Shown one piece after another: positions 46,391 to 54,315 of a stretch of 64,000 nucleotides of DNA (within the stretch, counting starts at the first letter, position 1; every line of letters starts with the position of its first letter). The DNA is from Pseudomonadota bacterium (GTDB lineage: Bacteria > Pseudomonadota > Alphaproteobacteria > Rhizobiales > Phreatobacteraceae): contig JAIUOO010000023.1 of NCBI GenBank assembly GCA_020161695.1, positions 1 through 64,000 of the forward strand, read 5' to 3'. The notes beneath the pieces are model-generated. The model had not been told where the DNA came from. It searched no databases and saw only the letters and a program-made list of their open reading frames with translations. A program made the translations under genes and the position numbers.

Positions 46391-47125
46391 GTGTCCGACC
46401 GCGAACCGATCCTCAACATTCCCGGCGTGGTCTCGGCGCTGACCGGCGCAATGATCCTGATCCATGCGGCGCGCGACTGGCTGATCGGCGAGGATGCCGA
46501 CCGGCAGGTGCTGCTGACCTTCGCGTTCATTCCGGCGCGGTTCGAGCGTTCGCTGGCGGCGTCATGGGGGTTTCCGGGCGGCGTCGGCGGCGATGCCTGG
46601 ACTTTCGTGACCTATGCCTTCCTCCACGCCGACTGGACGCATCTTGGCGTCAACGTGCTGTGGTTCCTCGTCTTCGGCTCGGCGGTGGCTCGCCGTTTCG
46701 GCACGCTGCGCAGCCTGTTGTTCTTTGCCGCGACCTCGGCCGCGGGGGCGCTGGCCCATCTTGCCGCCGTCGGCACCGCCTTCGTGCCGGTGATCGGTGC
46801 GTCCGCCGCCGTCTCCGGATTCACGGCTGCGGCGCTGCGATTCGTGTTCCAGATGGGCGGGCCGCTGGGCGCGATGCGCGCCAGCACGGAGGAAGCCTAC
46901 CGCCAACCGGCGCTCAGCCTTGCCGAAATGGTCCGCAACGGGCCGATCATGGGCATGACCGTCGTCTGGATCGCGCTCAACGTGGCTTTCGGCGCCGTCA
47001 ATCTGCCGATGCCGGGTTTCGAGGGGCAGATCGCCTGGCAGGCCCATCTCGGCGGATTCGCTGCTGGGCTCCTGCTGTTCCGCCTGTTCGATCCGGTGCC
47101 CGCCGGCTCCATCGCGGCGCGATAG
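46391..47125 (+). CDS. Rhomboid family intramembrane serine protease
   Basis: A 244 aa polytopic membrane protease. The catalytic serine is in IGASAAVSG and its histidine partner in WQAHLGGFAAG, with the conserved HADWTHLGVNV in an early loop. Rhomboids cut membrane-spanning substrates; the target is unknown. GTG 46391 begins the family-like sequence (SDREPILNIPGVV). An in-frame GTG at 46181 would add 70 residues, but that stretch contains a terminator and has no rhomboid homology. Confidence 0.9.
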   Translation: MSDREPILNIPGVVSALTGAMILIHAARDWLIGEDADRQVLLTFAFIPARFERSLAASWGFPGGVGGDAWTFVTYAFLHADWTHLGVNVLWFLVFGSAVARRFGTLRSLLFFAATSAAGALAHLAAVGTAFVPVIGASAAVSGFTAAALRFVFQMGGPLGAMRASTEEAYRQPALSLAEMVRNGPIMGMTVVWIALNVAFGAVNLPMPGFEGQIAWQAHLGGFAAGLLLFRLFDPVPAGSIAAR

Positions 47126-47269
47126 GACAAGTCCTGCTGCATTTCCCCCGAGAGGGGTCTTGTCATCGACGCCAATCGTTGGAAATACTTGCTGTCCGGG
47201 AGACCGGACAGGCTTGACGTGGGCGTGTCGGCTCGGAGCACGCCCACCATGCAACCGGAGGCGCGCGCG

Positions 47270-47701
47270 ATGAACGTGAAGAGCATTCTGGACATCAAGG
47301 GCAGGGCGGTCGACACGATCGCCGCCGACGCATCGCTCGCCGATGCGGCGCACATGCTCGCGGACAAGAGAATCGGCGCCGTCGTGGTGACGGGGACAGG
47401 CTACGGCGTCGCCGGCATCCTGTCCGAGCGCGACATCGTCCGTCAGGTGTCGGAGCGCGGCGCGGCGGCGCTCGACCGGACGGTCGGCGAAACCATGACG
47501 ACAAAGGTGGTGACCTGCACCGAAGCCGATTCCATCGGACAACTGATGGAGCGCATGACGTCGGGCAAGTTCCGCCACCTGCCGGTGGTTGAGGGCGGGC
47601 GGCTGGTCGGCATCGTCTCGATCGGCGACGTGGTGAAGTGGCGGCTCGCCGAGATCGAGAGCGAGCATGAGGCGCTCAAGGGCTACATCATGAATTCCTG
47701 A
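47270..47701 (+). CDS. CBS domain pair protein
   Basis: A 143 aa protein of two CBS domains (about residues 8-62 and 72-128), with VTGTGYGVAGILSERDIVRQV and LPVVEGGRLVGIVSIGDVVKW as the typical ends of each. Stand-alone CBS proteins sense adenine nucleotides or NAD and regulate partner enzymes. ATG 47270 is preferred to 47249 because CGGAGG lies 9 bases before it. The partner is not apparent from neighbours. Confidence 0.9.
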   Translation: MNVKSILDIKGRAVDTIAADASLADAAHMLADKRIGAVVVTGTGYGVAGILSERDIVRQVSERGAAALDRTVGETMTTKVVTCTEADSIGQLMERMTSGKFRHLPVVEGGRLVGIVSIGDVVKWRLAEIESEHEALKGYIMNS

Positions 47702-47725
47702 CGCCGCCAGCGTCGGGAACTGGCG

Positions 47726-48802
47726 TCAGGCGACCGCCTTAATCGCCTCGGCGATATCCGGCAGCAGGCGCTCGGTCGCTTCCTCTCCGAGGGCGATGGC
47801 GTCGGCAGCGCGGTGAAACTCGAACAGGCCGAGGCGCGACAGGCGTGGGCCGATCAGCACATTCGGCGGGTCTCCGGCGAGGCGCGTGCGCGCGATGCGC
47901 TCCTGGCTGGCGTTGAAGGCCTTGGCCATGACCGTCGGGATGCCCGGCGAACGGGCGATGGCGATGCGCGGATCGATGGTGCCGCTCTGGGGCATGTCGT
48001 CCGGGTAGGAGCGGCGCAGCGCGCGGCCAAGACCGCGGCCCAGGCCCCTGCCGATGCCTCGCCCGATGCCCTTGCCGAGATTGACCACGGCCCTGACGCG
48101 CGGACGGCGCTCGACCAGCGGCATTTCCTCGTCTTCCGGACTGGTGCCGTGATCCTGGATGACCGTGGCGCGGCCGAGCGCGTCGGCATTGAGGCTGACC
48201 GCGATCACCATGCGCGCGCCGAGCGCGCGGGTGACGGAGACGGGCACGGGATTGGACAGGGCGCCGTCCATCAGCCAGCGGCCGCCGATGCGCACGGGCG
48301 GCAGGATGCCGGGCAGGGCGTAGGAGGCGCGCAGTGCGGTCATCAGCCGGCCGCGGGTGAGCCAGATTTCGTGGCCGGTGCCGATCTCGGTCGCGACGGC
48401 AGCGAAGGCGATCGGGAGGTCCTCGATCCGGGTTTCGCCGACCTCGCGCTCGAGCAGCTGCGCGACGCGCGAGCCGCCCATCAGCCCGCCGCCTGAAATC
48501 GCGATATCGACCAGCGAGATGACGTCGCGACGCTTCAGGGACAGGGCCCAGTCGGCCAGCGTGTCGAAACGGCCGGCGGCATAGAGCCCGCCGACCAGCG
48601 CGCCGATCGAGGTGCCGGCGATGATGTCGGGCTCGTAGCCAGCGCGGGTAAGCGCCCGAAGCACGCCGATATGGGCGAGGCCGCGCGCCGCGCCGCCGCC
48701 CAGCGCCAGGCCGATCGTCGGGCGCGGCGGCGAGGCCGGCTCCGGCTTCTCGCCTTCCGCAATGTCAGGATCCGCGGCGCGCCTTCGCTTCAGCCTCAGC
48801 AT
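47726..48802 (-). CDS. Patatin-like phospholipase
   Basis: A 358 aa patatin-fold hydrolase, RssA/NTE type. The oxyanion loop is GGGAARGLAHIGVLRAL near residue 34, the nucleophile serine is in GTSIGALVGG near 64, and the catalytic aspartate is in DGALSNPVPV near 170. A Gly/Arg repeat (GIGRGIGRGLGRGLGRAL) near residue 235 is unusual and may bind membrane or nucleic acid. The gene follows hisI after 4 bases on the same strand. Confidence 0.88.
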   Translation of the reverse strand: MLRLKRRRAADPDIAEGEKPEPASPPRPTIGLALGGGAARGLAHIGVLRALTRAGYEPDIIAGTSIGALVGGLYAAGRFDTLADWALSLKRRDVISLVDIAISGGGLMGGSRVAQLLEREVGETRIEDLPIAFAAVATEIGTGHEIWLTRGRLMTALRASYALPGILPPVRIGGRWLMDGALSNPVPVSVTRALGARMVIAVSLNADALGRATVIQDHGTSPEDEEMPLVERRPRVRAVVNLGKGIGRGIGRGLGRGLGRALRRSYPDDMPQSGTIDPRIAIARSPGIPTVMAKAFNASQERIARTRLAGDPPNVLIGPRLSRLGLFEFHRAADAIALGEEATERLLPDIAEAIKAVA

Positions 48803-48806
48803 GGGG

Positions 48807-49259
48807 CTAGCCGAAGGCCGGACGCAGCCGTTCGGCGTCGCGCGGCTCCAGCCGGACGCTGCCGGGCGCGCCGCCGGTTGGAATGGCGCGGTAGAAGCAG
48901 GTCTTCCGGCCGGTATGGCACGAGCCGCCGTCGCCGCCGACCTTCACCTTCAGCCAGACGGCGTCCTGGTCGCAGTCGATGCGCATCTCCACCACGGTCT
49001 GGATCTGCCCGGACGTGTCGCCCTTGTGCCAGAGCGCCTTGCGCGAGCGCGACCAGTAGTGCGCCTCGCCGGTCTCGACGGTTTTCCACAGGGCCTCGGA
49101 ATTCATGTGGGCAACCATCAGGAGGTCCCCGGTCTCCACATCGCTGGTGACCGCGGTGATCAGGCCGTCGGCGCCGAAGCGCGGCGACAGAATGTCGCCT
49201 TCCTCAAGGTCCGCCTTGGTTCCGGGGGGAGGGAAGCTCGGGGGGCATTCGGCGCACAT
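48807..49259 (-). CDS. hisI: Phosphoribosyl-AMP cyclohydrolase
   Basis: A 150 aa histidine biosynthesis enzyme (third step). Metal-binding residues are in the signature [20 protein letters not shown] followed by [10 protein letters not shown]. The N-terminus ([20 protein letters not shown]) is typical. The start at 49259 fits family length. The other his genes are elsewhere; hisI is coupled here with the patatin gene, an arrangement seen in other alphaproteobacteria. Confidence 0.93.
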   Translation of the reverse strand: MCAECPPSFPPPGTKADLEEGDILSPRFGADGLITAVTSDVETGDLLMVAHMNSEALWKTVETGEAHYWSRSRKALWHKGDTSGQIQTVVEMRIDCDQDAVWLKVKVGGDGGSCHTGRKTCFYRAIPTGGAPGSVRLEPRDAERLRPAFG

Positions 49260-49425
49260 GGCGGCTTTCCTGACAGCGGACGTGTCAAGCCTTCTACAGC
49301 GGCCGGCGGGCGATGCCAAAGGGCGGCAGTGCTCCGCCACCGCCGCGTCAAGGTTAACGAAACCTTCCGCTCGTGCGGCCCCTAGCCGGCGCGATAGTCA
49401 TGTTGCCCCATTCCCCGGAGGCCCC

Positions 49426-49776
49426 ATGACTGAAGCGACAGAGAGCCGCCCGCGCGACCTTTTCGCGGCTTCCGCAGTGCCGGACCAGACCGAGCTCAAG
49501 GCTCATGCGGCGCTCTATGCCGCGCGGGAGGCGTCGTCGTCGGCCGTCGTCCAGGAGCCGGAGGTCGTGACGGCGAGGCCTCGCGTCATCCCGCAGGGCG
49601 GCGCGGCGGCGGTCAGGACCGTGCGCGAGCGGCTGGTGGCCGAACACCGGGCCGTGGTGGTGGAGGCGGGCCAGCGTTTCGGCAGCGGCATCCCGAAATC
49701 GTCGATCCTGAAGATCAGGTTGTCGGACCTGCCGAAGCTGCTGCAGCCCGGCCGCGACACCGACCGGCTCACCTGA
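49426..49776 (+). CDS. Uncharacterised basic protein
   Basis: A 116 aa soluble protein of unknown function. The first 65 residues are Ala/Glu-rich and low in complexity; the C-terminal part (RQRFGSGIP-like GQRFGSGIPKSSILKIRLSD, then LPKLLQPGRD) is more conserved-looking. CCGGAGG precedes ATG 49426. Codon use is like the neighbours, so I take it as real. It lies upstream of gatC in the same direction. Confidence 0.65.
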   Translation: MTEATESRPRDLFAASAVPDQTELKAHAALYAAREASSSAVVQEPEVVTARPRVIPQGGAAAVRTVRERLVAEHRAVVVEAGQRFGSGIPKSSILKIRLSDLPKLLQPGRDTDRLT

Positions 49777-49846
49777 TCCGGTTGCGGCGCAAAAGCGGCG
49801 GATGCTATGAGGCCCGGTCCAGTTTTCTTCTCCGGGTGAATTCCGC

Positions 49847-50134
49847 ATGTCCGTCGATCAGGCGACCGTCCGGCGCATCGCGCATCTCGCGCGTATCGCC
49901 GTAACCGAGGAAGAGGTGCCCCACCTCCAGGGCGAGCTCAACGCGATCCTCGCCTTCGTCGAGCAGCTCAACGAGGTCGACGTGTCCGGTGTCGAGCCGA
50001 TGACCTCGGTGACGCCGATGGCCATGAAGAAGCGGCAGGACGTGGTGAGCGATGGCGGCATCGCCGACGAAGTCGTCGCCAATGCGCCCCAGCACGAGGG
50101 CCATTTCTTCTCGGTTCCGAAGGTCGTGGAGTGA
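49847..50134 (+). CDS. gatC: Asp/Glu-tRNA amidotransferase subunit C
   Basis: A 95 aa subunit of the GatCAB amidotransferase, which converts mischarged Glu-tRNA(Gln) and Asp-tRNA(Asn) to Gln-tRNA(Gln) and Asn-tRNA(Asn). The family opening ([20 protein letters not shown]) and [21 protein letters not shown] are clear. GatC wraps around GatA and GatB. gatA follows after 5 bases; gatB is about 2.7 kb further on. Confidence 0.95.
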   Translation: MSVDQATVRRIAHLARIAVTEEEVPHLQGELNAILAFVEQLNEVDVSGVEPMTSVTPMAMKKRQDVVSDGGIADEVVANAPQHEGHFFSVPKVVE

Positions 50135-50139
50135 CCGCC

Positions 50140-51663
50140 ATGACCAAGTCCGCATCCGACCTGACGACCCTGACCATCGCCGAGGCCCACGAGGGCCTGA
50201 CGAAGAAGTCGTTCTCGGCCACCGACCTCGCCAAGTCGTATCTCGCGGCCATGGAGAAGGGCCGCAAGCTCAACGCCTATGTGCTGGAGACGCCGGACAA
50301 GGCGCTGGCCATGGCCGCGGCGTCCGACACGCGCATCGCGAAGGGCGAGATCGGGCCGCTGGAGGGCATTCCGATCGGGGTCAAGGACCTGTTCTGCACC
50401 AAGGGCACGCGGACCACGGCCTGCTCGAACATCCTCGGCAACTTCGTGCCGCCCTACGAGTCGACGGTGACGTCGAACCTCTGGCGCGACGGCGCGGTCA
50501 TGCTCGGCAAGCTCAACAACGACGAGTTCGCCATGGGCTCGTCCAACGAGACCAGCTGCTTCCCCGGCCCGATCAACCCGTGGCGGCGGCAGGGCTCGAA
50601 TGTTGGCGCGGGCGCCGGCGGCGTCGAGGGTAATTATCTCGTGCCGGGCGGCTCCTCGGGCGGTTCTTCCGCGGCGGTCGCGGCGATGCTCTGCGCCGGC
50701 GCGACGGCGACCGATACCGGCGGCTCGATCCGCCAGCCGGCGGCGCTGACCGGCACGGTCGGCATCAAGCCGACCTATGGCCGCGTGTCCCGCTGGGGCA
50801 TCGTCGCCTTCGCCTCCTCGCTCGACCAGGCCGGCCCGATCGCCCGCGACGTGAAGGATGCGGCCATGCTGCTGCGTTCCTTCGCCGGTCCCGACGCCAA
50901 GGACACGACCTGCGTCGACCGCCCGGTGCCGGATTATGTGGCGGCCGTCGGCAAGTCGGTGCGCGACATGACCATCGGCATCCCCAAGGAGTACCGGATC
51001 GAGGGCATGCCGCCCGAGATCCAGAAGCTCTGGGACGACGGCGCGCGGATCCTGAAGGAAGCCGGCGCGAACATCGTCGAGATCTCGCTGCCGCACACGA
51101 AATATGCACTGCCGGCCTATTACATCGTCGCGCCGGCCGAGGCCTCCTCGAACCTCGCCCGCTATGACGGCGTGCGCTACGGCCTGCGCGAGCCGGGCAA
51201 GGACATTGTCGACCTCTACGAGAAGACCCGCGCCAAGGGCTTCGGCAAGGAGGTCAAGCGGCGCATCATGATCGGCACATACGTGCTCTCCGCCGGCTAT
51301 TACGACGCCTATTACGTGCGGGCGCAGAAGCTGCGGACGCTGATCAAGCAGGATTTCGAGCAGGCCTATGCCTCGGGCGTCGATGCGATCCTGACGCCCT
51401 CGACGCCGTCGGCCGCCTTCGGCATCGGCGAGAAGGGCTCGGCCGACCCGGTCGAGATGTACCTGCAGGACGTGTTCACGGTGACGGTGAACATGGCGGG
51501 ACTGCCGGGCATCGCCGTGCCGGCGGGGCTTGACCCTCAAGGCCTGCCGCTCGGGCTCCAGCTCATCGGCCGGGCCTTCGACGAGGAGACCCTGTTCTCG
51601 CTGGCCAGCGTCATCGAGAAGGAGAAGGGCCGCTTCCCCGTCACCGAGCGCTGGTGGGGATAG
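50140..51663 (+). CDS. gatA: Asp/Glu-tRNA amidotransferase subunit A
   Basis: A 507 aa amidase-signature enzyme that releases ammonia from glutamine for the amidotransferase. The Ser-cisSer-Lys centre is present: Lys in IPIGVKDLF near residue 81 and the [14 protein letters not shown] loop near 170. Subunit length and the AYGSD-type features match GatA. ATG 50140 follows the gatC stop directly. A short membrane-protein gene and the ECF sigma operon separate it from gatB. Confidence 0.95.
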   Translation: MTKSASDLTTLTIAEAHEGLTKKSFSATDLAKSYLAAMEKGRKLNAYVLETPDKALAMAAASDTRIAKGEIGPLEGIPIGVKDLFCTKGTRTTACSNILGNFVPPYESTVTSNLWRDGAVMLGKLNNDEFAMGSSNETSCFPGPINPWRRQGSNVGAGAGGVEGNYLVPGGSSGGSSAAVAAMLCAGATATDTGGSIRQPAALTGTVGIKPTYGRVSRWGIVAFASSLDQAGPIARDVKDAAMLLRSFAGPDAKDTTCVDRPVPDYVAAVGKSVRDMTIGIPKEYRIEGMPPEIQKLWDDGARILKEAGANIVEISLPHTKYALPAYYIVAPAEASSNLARYDGVRYGLREPGKDIVDLYEKTRAKGFGKEVKRRIMIGTYVLSAGYYDAYYVRAQKLRTLIKQDFEQAYASGVDAILTPSTPSAAFGIGEKGSADPVEMYLQDVFTVTVNMAGLPGIAVPAGLDPQGLPLGLQLIGRAFDEETLFSLASVIEKEKGRFPVTERWWG

Positions 51664-51670
51664 AGCGGCC

Positions 51671-51883
51671 ATGCTGGTCTCCCGCGCCGTCGCCATCGCG
51701 TGCCTGACGGTGTTCGGGTGGCTGCTCTGGGCCCTGACGGCGCTGCTCGTCGTCTATGTCGCCATGGGCTGGCGGTCGGGCGATCCGAATTTCAAGCTCA
51801 CCTATCTCGCCGCGATGGCCGCCGGCGCCTTTGCCGGCGGTTTCCTCTGCCGCCATCTGGCGCGGCGGATCGAGGGTCTTTGA
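51671..51883 (+). CDS. Small membrane protein downstream of gatA
   Basis: A 70 aa protein with two hydrophobic segments (about residues 7-30 and 44-62) joined by a short polar loop (GWRSGDPNFK). It starts 7 bases after the gatA stop and may be cotranscribed. The family is not recognised. After it, a perfect 8-bp inverted repeat (ACGGCCCC 51892-51899 / GGGGCCGT 51912-51919) could act as a weak terminator. Confidence 0.65.
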   Translation: MLVSRAVAIACLTVFGWLLWALTALLVVYVAMGWRSGDPNFKLTYLAAMAAGAFAGGFLCRHLARRIEGL

Positions 51884-52128
51884 GGGGAGAAACGGCCCCG
51901 GCATTGGCGCAGGGGCCGTCCCCGGGGCCGTCACACAACGGGAGCTGCACTCTTACGGCCCCCGGGCGGAGGGGGCGTCCGCCCATGACCAGTACCCGGG
52001 GTGCGACCATTCGGATGCAGCGGCAGCCCGCATCTGCCGTATCGCGCGGGTACCACTCGTTCTAGCCTGCATCCAAACCCGCATCGGCCCGTGTAGGGAC
52101 GAGAGACAGCATGGTCTCGGGAGGCTCC

Positions 52129-52668
52129 ATGGCAACTGTCGCCATCGATCTGAAAGACGCGCTGGCGCGCTGCGGCCGGGGCGAGAAGGCGGCTCTGCGG
52201 GTGATCTACGAGTCCGAGTGCCCGGCAATGATCGGCGTGGCCCTGCGCATCGTGAAGCGCCGCGAGCTCGCCGAGGAGGTCGTGCAGGAGGCCTATGTGA
52301 AGATCTGGCGGAATGCCCATCGCTACGATCCCGAACTCGGCCCGCCCAAGGCCTGGCTCTATGCCATCGTCCGCAACCAGGCGCTCAACGTGTTGCGCGA
52401 CGGCCGGCGGGAGGATCTCGTCGACGAGGTGCCCGAGGATATGGGCTCGGCGGTGGAGGCCTATCAGGCGATCGAGCGCCTGCCGGACGCCAGCGCTCTC
52501 AGGCGCTGTCTCGACGGGCTGGAGCCGCGCCGGCGCGCCAGCCTGGTCATGGCCTATGTCGACGGCTTTTCCCACGGCGAGATCGCCGGCCGGCTCGCCG
52601 TGCCGCTTGGCACCGTGAAGGCGTGGATCAGACGGTCGCTCGTGGCGCTGAAGGAGTGCATGGGATGA
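52129..52668 (+). CDS. ECF RNA polymerase sigma factor
   Basis: A 179 aa sigma factor with region 2 (LRIVKRRELAEEVVQEAYVK, about residues 44-63) and region 4 (YVDGFSHGEIAGRLAVPLGT, then VKAWIRRSL). It is controlled by the anti-sigma protein encoded next, whose ATG overlaps its stop. ATG 52129 with GGGAGG before it is preferred; ATG 52111 would add 6 residues. The 245 bases upstream hold GC-rich hairpins but I see no clear ECF promoter. Confidence 0.92.
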   Translation: MATVAIDLKDALARCGRGEKAALRVIYESECPAMIGVALRIVKRRELAEEVVQEAYVKIWRNAHRYDPELGPPKAWLYAIVRNQALNVLRDGRREDLVDEVPEDMGSAVEAYQAIERLPDASALRRCLDGLEPRRRASLVMAYVDGFSHGEIAGRLAVPLGTVKAWIRRSLVALKECMG

Positions 52669-53369
52669 CGCACGACCTGATCGCGACGGCCGGGGAATAT
52701 GTCGCCGGCCTGATGACACCGGAGGAACTGGAAGCCTTCGAGCGGCGGATCGCGACCGATGCCGAGGCGCGCCGGGCTGTCGCCGACTGGCGCGAGAAGC
52801 TGGTGGCGCTTGACGAGACGGTGGCGCCGGTCGTGCCCTCCGAGAGCCTCTGGCCGCGGATCGAGGCGGCGGTCGGCAAGGCGCTGCCGGCGACCGCGGG
52901 CCGTCCGGGCTGGCTGGCCAGGGTCTGGGCGGATGTCTCGGCGCTGCGTTTCGCGGCGCTGGCGGGCGCGGCGGCGGCGCTGCTGCTCGCGGTCGTCCTG
53001 ATCACGCAGCCGTTCGGTGGCGCGCAGGCACCCGTGGTTGTCGCCGTCCTCAATGCGCCGAACACCAGCGAAGCCGGCGCCATCGTCGAGGCCTATGCCG
53101 ACGGGCGCATCCGCGTCGTGCCGCTGCGCGCCATTCCGGTGCCCGACGGCCGGACGCTGCAGGTCTGGACCCTGTGGGACCGGCAGGTCGGCCCGCGCTC
53201 CGTCGGCCTGATGCCGGTCGCGCGGCAGAGCGATTACCGGACGAGCGGCATGCCCCGGCCCATCGACAGCCAACTCTACGAGATCACGCTTGAGCCGGCC
53301 GGTGGCTCGCCAACCGGGCGGCCGACAGGGCCGATCCTCTATGTCGGCCGAGGCTCGGCGCCGCTGTGA
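52665..53369 (+). CDS. RskA-type anti-sigma factor
   Basis: A 234 aa membrane anti-sigma factor. The N-terminal cytoplasmic domain binds sigma (EYVAGLMTPEELEAFERRIA), one membrane helix lies at about residues 105-125, and the periplasmic RskA-type domain (LQVWTLWDRQVGPRSVGLM) fills the rest. It overlaps the sigma gene by 4 bases. Its last codons fall inside one copy of a 36-bp direct repeat, and its 3' end overlaps the transglutaminase gene on the other strand by 31 bases. Confidence 0.9.
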   Translation: MTHDLIATAGEYVAGLMTPEELEAFERRIATDAEARRAVADWREKLVALDETVAPVVPSESLWPRIEAAVGKALPATAGRPGWLARVWADVSALRFAALAGAAAALLLAVVLITQPFGGAQAPVVVAVLNAPNTSEAGAIVEAYADGRIRVVPLRAIPVPDGRTLQVWTLWDRQVGPRSVGLMPVARQSDYRTSGMPRPIDSQLYEITLEPAGGSPTGRPTGPILYVGRGSAPL

Positions 53370-54109
53370 GATCGTCCGGGGTGGTTTCCGCTGGTCTCCG
53401 AACGTCTGCGGATACGTCGCACCCGCAAATTCATGATGTGCCGCACGAGATGACGGAACAGGAAGCCCCTGAAGCCGGACAGATTGGCGCCATGGCGTGA
53501 GTAGAATGTATCGGGATCATCGAAAGTACCAAAATCGCCATTGATTCCGGTCGACTGGATCCATGTCGCCTCGCCGCGCCAGTCGATTTCCGGGGACGCC
53601 ATCCGATCGGTGCCGACGCCATATCCCAGAAGGGCCTGCGCGCCCGGCGACACCAGGCAGCGCACGCCTGCGAGGTAGGCCTTGTCGAGGATGACCCCTT
53701 CGAGTGGCAGCCAGCGCCCTTCGAAGAGCACCTCGGCCCATGAGTGTAGAATATTGTCGGGGGCGAGACGGTAGAACAGACCGGTCACCACGCCCTTCTG
53801 AAGGCTCTTGTGGATCGTCGCGCCATGGAACCGGCAGGCGGTGCCGGTGCCGCGCAGGAGCGCCATGAGCAGGATGGTCTTTGTGTTGCATTGGCCGCGG
53901 CCTTCCCCGAGCACGGCGGAGGCGCGAAGGTCATCGGACGCATTGTAGCCGAAGGCGACCTCGTCGCGGACGAAAGCGTAGACCGCGCCGATCCGTTCGC
54001 GCTCCGGCAAGTTCCTCCACTCCCGCGTCTCGATCAGCAATCGCAGCGAGGGATGCCCGAAATCGAGAAGGGTGGTGGGGCGGAGGTGAGGTGCGGCAGC
54101 ATCCGTCAT
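53339..54109 (-). CDS. Transglutaminase-like protein, probably inserted
   Basis: A 256 aa cytoplasmic transglutaminase-fold protein. The core is intact: Cys74 in GRGQCNTKT, His122 in LHSWAEVLF and an acidic partner in LPLEGVILD (Glu137 or Asp142). The last 14 codons and the stop are antisense to the end of the anti-sigma gene and to the direct repeat, so the C-terminal tail is a by-product of insertion. The DNA is visibly less GC-rich than its neighbours. Substrate and partner are unknown; it is not close to the 26128-26958 protein. Confidence 0.85.
   Translation of the reverse strand: MTDAAAPHLRPTTLLDFGHPSLRLLIETREWRNLPERERIGAVYAFVRDEVAFGYNASDDLRASAVLGEGRGQCNTKTILLMALLRGTGTACRFHGATIHKSLQKGVVTGLFYRLAPDNILHSWAEVLFEGRWLPLEGVILDKAYLAGVRCLVSPGAQALLGYGVGTDRMASPEIDWRGEATWIQSTGINGDFGTFDDPDTFYSRHGANLSGFRGFLFRHLVRHIMNLRVRRIRRRSETSGNHPGRSHSGAEPRPT
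53349..53384 (+). repeat. Direct repeat, left copy (anti-sigma 3' end)
   Basis: A 36-bp sequence that includes the last codons and stop of the anti-sigma gene. It recurs in the same orientation at 54201-54236 with 34 of 36 bases identical, the first 27 perfectly. The two copies bracket the transglutaminase gene. Confidence 0.85.
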
Positions 54110-54155
54110 GTGGTTCTCCAGCGAGTTCGATAGCCGATGGGGGAAGGCCTACATT

Positions 54156-54170
54156 CTCTAGTGACTAGAG
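54156..54170. promoter_or_regulatory. Inverted repeat upstream of the inserted transglutaminase gene
   Basis: Perfect palindrome CTCTAG-TGA-CTAGAG, 47 bases upstream of the minus-strand ATG at 54109. Its position and symmetry suggest an operator for a dimeric regulator of the transglutaminase gene, but no regulator is encoded inside the cassette. Confidence 0.45.
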
Positions 54171-54200
54171 GATCAAGCCCCTGCTGCCCGTCATCCGAGG

Positions 54201-54236
54201 CGAGGCTCGGCGCCGCTGTGAGATCGTGCGGGGCGG
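54201..54236 (+). repeat. Direct repeat, right copy
   Basis: Second copy of the 36-bp repeat (see 53349-53384), in the leader between the cassette and gatB, 80 bases before the gatB ATG. It still encodes the last anti-sigma codons and stop, out of context. Confidence 0.85.
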
Positions 54237-54315
54237 CCGTCGCCGGCAGCCCGCCCTTGCCGTAGCGCCGCTCATTGGCTACCCAAGCCGATCCCATTCA
54301 CGTCCGGGCCTGCCC

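Larger units (their letters stand above)
53385..54236. mobile_element. Repeat-flanked transglutaminase cassette
   Basis: An 852-bp unit (one repeat copy plus the spacer) that holds only the transglutaminase gene and its promoter region. It is bracketed by direct repeats, has lower GC than its surroundings and has replaced the 3' side of the anti-sigma gene's downstream region without breaking the gene. No integrase, transposase or inverted ends are present, so the mechanism is unknown. It may be a relic, or an insertion by recombination at the repeat. Confidence 0.5.

Noticed and set aside
46181-47125. A longer rhomboid protein starting at GTG 46181
   Set aside because: The frame is open and has a fine Shine-Dalgarno, but the extra 70 residues contain a strong terminator hairpin and have no rhomboid homology. 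GTG 46391 is the better start; the upstream GTG is kept as a leader-peptide possibility.
26128-54109. All transglutaminase-fold proteins as one system
   Set aside because: Three are present (26128-26958, 43573-44208, 53339-54109), but they belong to different subfamilies with different contexts and I see no link between them beyond the fold.
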